Shown: piece after piece, positions 31,205-33,238 of the stretch
Numbering within the stretch: position 1 is the stretch's first letter
How the letters are laid out: the number at the start of each line of letters is the position of its first letter
Assembly: GCA_021738725.1 (NCBI GenBank)
Contig: JAIPBE010000040.1
Location: forward strand, 1 to 33,238
Origin: Saprospiraceae bacterium
Lineage (GTDB): Bacteria; Bacteroidota; Bacteroidia; Chitinophagales; Saprospiraceae
Direction: 5' to 3'
DNA: 33,238 bases
Translations under genes and position numbers: made by a program
Notes under the pieces: generated by a model
Databases searched by the model: none
Told to the model about the DNA's origin: nothing
Seen by the model: the letters and a program-made list of their open reading frames with translations, nothing else

Positions 31205-33109
31205 ATGGACCCAGGCATACAGCATATCCATCACCTTCAGCGCCTTCTCGCTATCGAGAAGAAGGCTGATCTGACCACCTGGCAGGAAAAGGTGCGTCGG
31301 ATGAGTGGAGATGATCGGGTGCGGCATGGCTTGACCTGGAAACCCGTTCAGGTCATCAAATCCGGGTTTGCGATGGGTGATAAGGCTTTTGTGACCCTTC
31401 AGCGATCGGTTCATCATCGCTATGATTCCCAGTTCAAAGCCGGTTCACCTGTGATGTTCTTCACGGAAGCGACCATGGCCAAAAGAAACCGTATTAGTGG
31501 CGTAGTACACTATGCAACAGAACAGAGAATGCAGGTCATTCTCAACACAGAAGACCTGCCCGAATGGCTCCACCTCGGACCATTAGGTATCGACCTGGAG
31601 TTTGACAACCGCACTTACACCGAAATGGAGAAGGCGCTGGTTCGGGGTCTGGAGGCCAGGGGAAATGCACTTGCCGACTTTCGTCAGATCCTCAGTGGCC
31701 AACAGCAGCCCGCATTTGGCACCGCACCAGACCTCACGCATCCTGAAGGACTCAATCATACCCAGGCAAATGCGGTGCGCGGAATCCTGGCTGCCGCAGA
31801 ACTGGCGCTGGTCCATGGACCGCCAGGTACCGGCAAGACGACCACGCTGGTCGCGGCTATCCGGGAGTTGGTCGCTCATGAACGGACGGTCCTCGTTTGT
31901 GCCGCTTCCAACACCGCCACCGATGTGCTCACAGAACGATTGGCGGCTCAAGGGTTGAACGTCGTCCGCATTGGCCATATCTCCCGAGTGGATGAACACC
32001 TGCTCGACCTCACTCTGGATGGTCGGGTGGCCGCTCATCCGGACAGTCGCGAGATCAAAAAAGTCAAAATCAAGGCCGCCCAAGCCAGGAAAAAGGCTGG
32101 GGCGTATAAACGCACCTTTGATGCGGATGCCCGAGCTGACCGGCGAGACGGGTACAAAGAAGCACGTGAATTGATGGATTGGGCCCGTCATATGGAAACT
32201 CGCCTGGTAGAACAGATCCTGGATAGTGCGCAGGTCATCTGTACGACACTCACCGGAGCGGCTCATTCCCTGCTGGACAAACGACGATTTTCCACACTTG
32301 TCGTAGATGAAGCTGCGCAGGCTCTTGAACCCGCCATTTGGATCCCTTTGTCAAAAGTCGACCGGCTTATCCTCGCAGGTGACCCCCACCAGTTGCCTCC
32401 GACAGTCAAATCCAGTGAAGCAGCACGAGAAGGTTTGAAAATGACACTCATGGAACGTCTGTTGCCATCGCTGGCCCACGTCCATCTGCTCACCATCCAA
32501 TACCGGATGCATCCGGCCATCATGGCTTTTTCGAACGCCTGGTTTTATCAGGACCAGCTTCTCTCTGCTGAAGGTCTGGAGGATCGTCCATTACCTGTCA
32601 GTGTTCCTCGCCCACTTCTTTTCATCGACACAGCCGGCTGTGGATTTGAAGAAAAGATCAATCCGGAAACGAAGTCCCGATATAATCCCGATGAGTATGT
32701 CCTGATCACTTGTCATCTGGAAAGCCTCCGCCAGGATCTGATCGAAAAAGAATGGCCGGAGATCGCCATTCTCTCTCCCTATCGGGAACAGGTGGAATAC
32801 ATCGAGGAAGAAATTTTGAAAGACGAACACTACAATGGTCTACCAATCCGCGTACAAACCATCGATGGCTTCCAGGGTCAGGAAACGGATGTGGTCATTT
32901 TATCTCTAGTCCGGTCAAATACCCGATCAGAAATCGGCTTTCTTCAAGATTATCGAAGGATGAATGTGGCCATGACACGGGCTCAGCGTCAGCTGGTGGT
33001 GATCGGAGACAGTGCCACTATCGGTGGTGATCCATTTTATGCCCAATTCCTGGATCACTGCCAGGAAACGGGGGCCTGGAAGTCGGCCTGGGAATATGTG
33101 AATGGGTAA
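31205..33109 (+). CDS. Upf1/IGHMBP2-like superfamily 1B helicase
   Basis: An ATP-dependent 5'-3' DNA/RNA helicase of the Upf1/DNA2/NAM7 group. From ATG 31205 the product is 634 residues. N-terminal residues 1-120 match the IGHMBP2-like beta-barrel region. Walker A GPPGTGKT is at 205-212, motif Ia is LVCAASNTATDVL, and a helical stalk insertion (KKVKIKAAQARKKAG) lies at about 285-345. Walker B DEAAQ is at 369-373, motif III is GDPHQLPPT, motif IV QYRMHP, motif V VQTIDGFQGQE and motif VI NVAMTRAQRQL. All motifs are complete, so it should be active; bacterial members are poorly studied. The upstream open frame to 31088 lacks homology. The last codons AAT GGG TAA form the first unit of a long heptamer satellite. 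Confidence 0.9.
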   Translation: MDPGIQHIHHLQRLLAIEKKADLTTWQEKVRRMSGDDRVRHGLTWKPVQVIKSGFAMGDKAFVTLQRSVHHRYDSQFKAGSPVMFFTEATMAKRNRISGVVHYATEQRMQVILNTEDLPEWLHLGPLGIDLEFDNRTYTEMEKALVRGLEARGNALADFRQILSGQQQPAFGTAPDLTHPEGLNHTQANAVRGILAAAELALVHGPPGTGKTTTLVAAIRELVAHERTVLVCAASNTATDVLTERLAAQGLNVVRIGHISRVDEHLLDLTLDGRVAAHPDSREIKKVKIKAAQARKKAGAYKRTFDADARADRRDGYKEARELMDWARHMETRLVEQILDSAQVICTTLTGAAHSLLDKRRFSTLVVDEAAQALEPAIWIPLSKVDRLILAGDPHQLPPTVKSSEAAREGLKMTLMERLLPSLAHVHLLTIQYRMHPAIMAFSNAWFYQDQLLSAEGLEDRPLPVSVPRPLLFIDTAGCGFEEKINPETKSRYNPDEYVLITCHLESLRQDLIEKEWPEIAILSPYREQVEYIEEEILKDEHYNGLPIRVQTIDGFQGQETDVVILSLVRSNTRSEIGFLQDYRRMNVAMTRAQRQLVVIGDSATIGGDPFYAQFLDHCQETGAWKSAWEYVNG

Positions 33110-33238
33110 TGGGTAATGGGTAATGGGTAATGGGTAATGGGTAATGGGTAATGGGTAATGGGTAATGGGTAATGGGTAATGGGTAATGGGTAATGGGTAA
33201 TGGGTAATGGGTAATGGGTAATGGGTAATGGGTAATGG
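33101..33238. repeat. Heptamer satellite (AATGGGT), about 19.7 units, reaching the window end
   Basis: Perfect copies of a 7-bp unit (AATGGGT, or TGGGTAA in another phase) run without change for 138 bp to the last base. The array starts inside the final codons of the helicase gene and supplies its stop codon. Its true length is unknown because the window ends within it. Confidence 0.97.

Noticed and set aside
33101-33238. Telomere-like repeat marking a linear replicon end
   Set aside because: The heptamer is G-rich like some telomeres, but similar arrays occur inside the window and Bacteroidota chromosomes are circular. A contig break at a satellite is simpler.

Overview
The window looks like a piece of a Bacteroidota chromosome, most likely from the Saprospiria/Saprospirales. 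The reasons are several secreted proteins with C-terminal regions typical of type IX secretion (T9SS) cargo, a DUF6089 beta-barrel, a DUF349-like coiled-coil protein of a kind I associate with Saprospiraceae, almost no Shine-Dalgarno sequences, and intergenic DNA full of short palindromes and 7-bp repeats. No tRNA, rRNA, CRISPR array, plasmid gene or phage gene was recognised. Both ends fall in repetitive DNA: a probable truncated transposase on the left and a 7-bp satellite on the right. The window may therefore be a whole contig broken at repeats.

Layout. 1-1882: transposase fragment (-), lipoprotein with a strong terminator, and a YwaF/TIGR02206-type membrane protein behind a perfect 18-bp palindrome. 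1883-5274: repeat-rich spacer, then an Lhr-type DNA-repair helicase with no normal start codon. 5886-7953: secreted YCII-domain protein and two AT-rich unknown genes that look imported. 8013-12904: phosphohexomutase (-), L-isoaspartyl methyltransferase (+), lipoprotein (-), small secreted protein (+), tadA (-) and a TonB-C lipoprotein (-); two convergent gene pairs overlap by exactly 4 bp at their stops. 13369-17280: leftward cluster of a T9SS lamin-tail protein, a membrane-anchored but apparently dead EEP-fold protein, and DgkA. 17428-21449: rightward asd, the coiled-coil protein, a DMT transporter whose start codon lies in the loop of the preceding gene's terminator-like hairpin, and a SET-domain protein coupled to it by ATGA. 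21913-26087: leftward set of a T9SS Calx-beta protein, DUF6089 barrel and gamma carbonic anhydrase. 27021-28133: T9SS-cargo pseudogene broken by three in-frame stops. 28285-33109: acyltransferase, alpha/beta hydrolase and a Upf1/IGHMBP2-like helicase whose stop codon is part of the terminal satellite.

Most genes are housekeeping (asd, tadA, pcm, hexomutase, PlsC-like, DgkA) or cell-surface functions. No complete new defence or mobile system is visible. The most unusual signals are regulatory or evolutionary: the start codon in a terminator loop, the operator-like palindrome touching a start codon, a 91-bp double-hairpin element in two copies 28 kb apart, palindromes present in one copy of a repeat and missing from the other, 7-bp satellites, the triple-stop pseudogene and the degenerate EEP protein. 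Statements about base composition are by eye.
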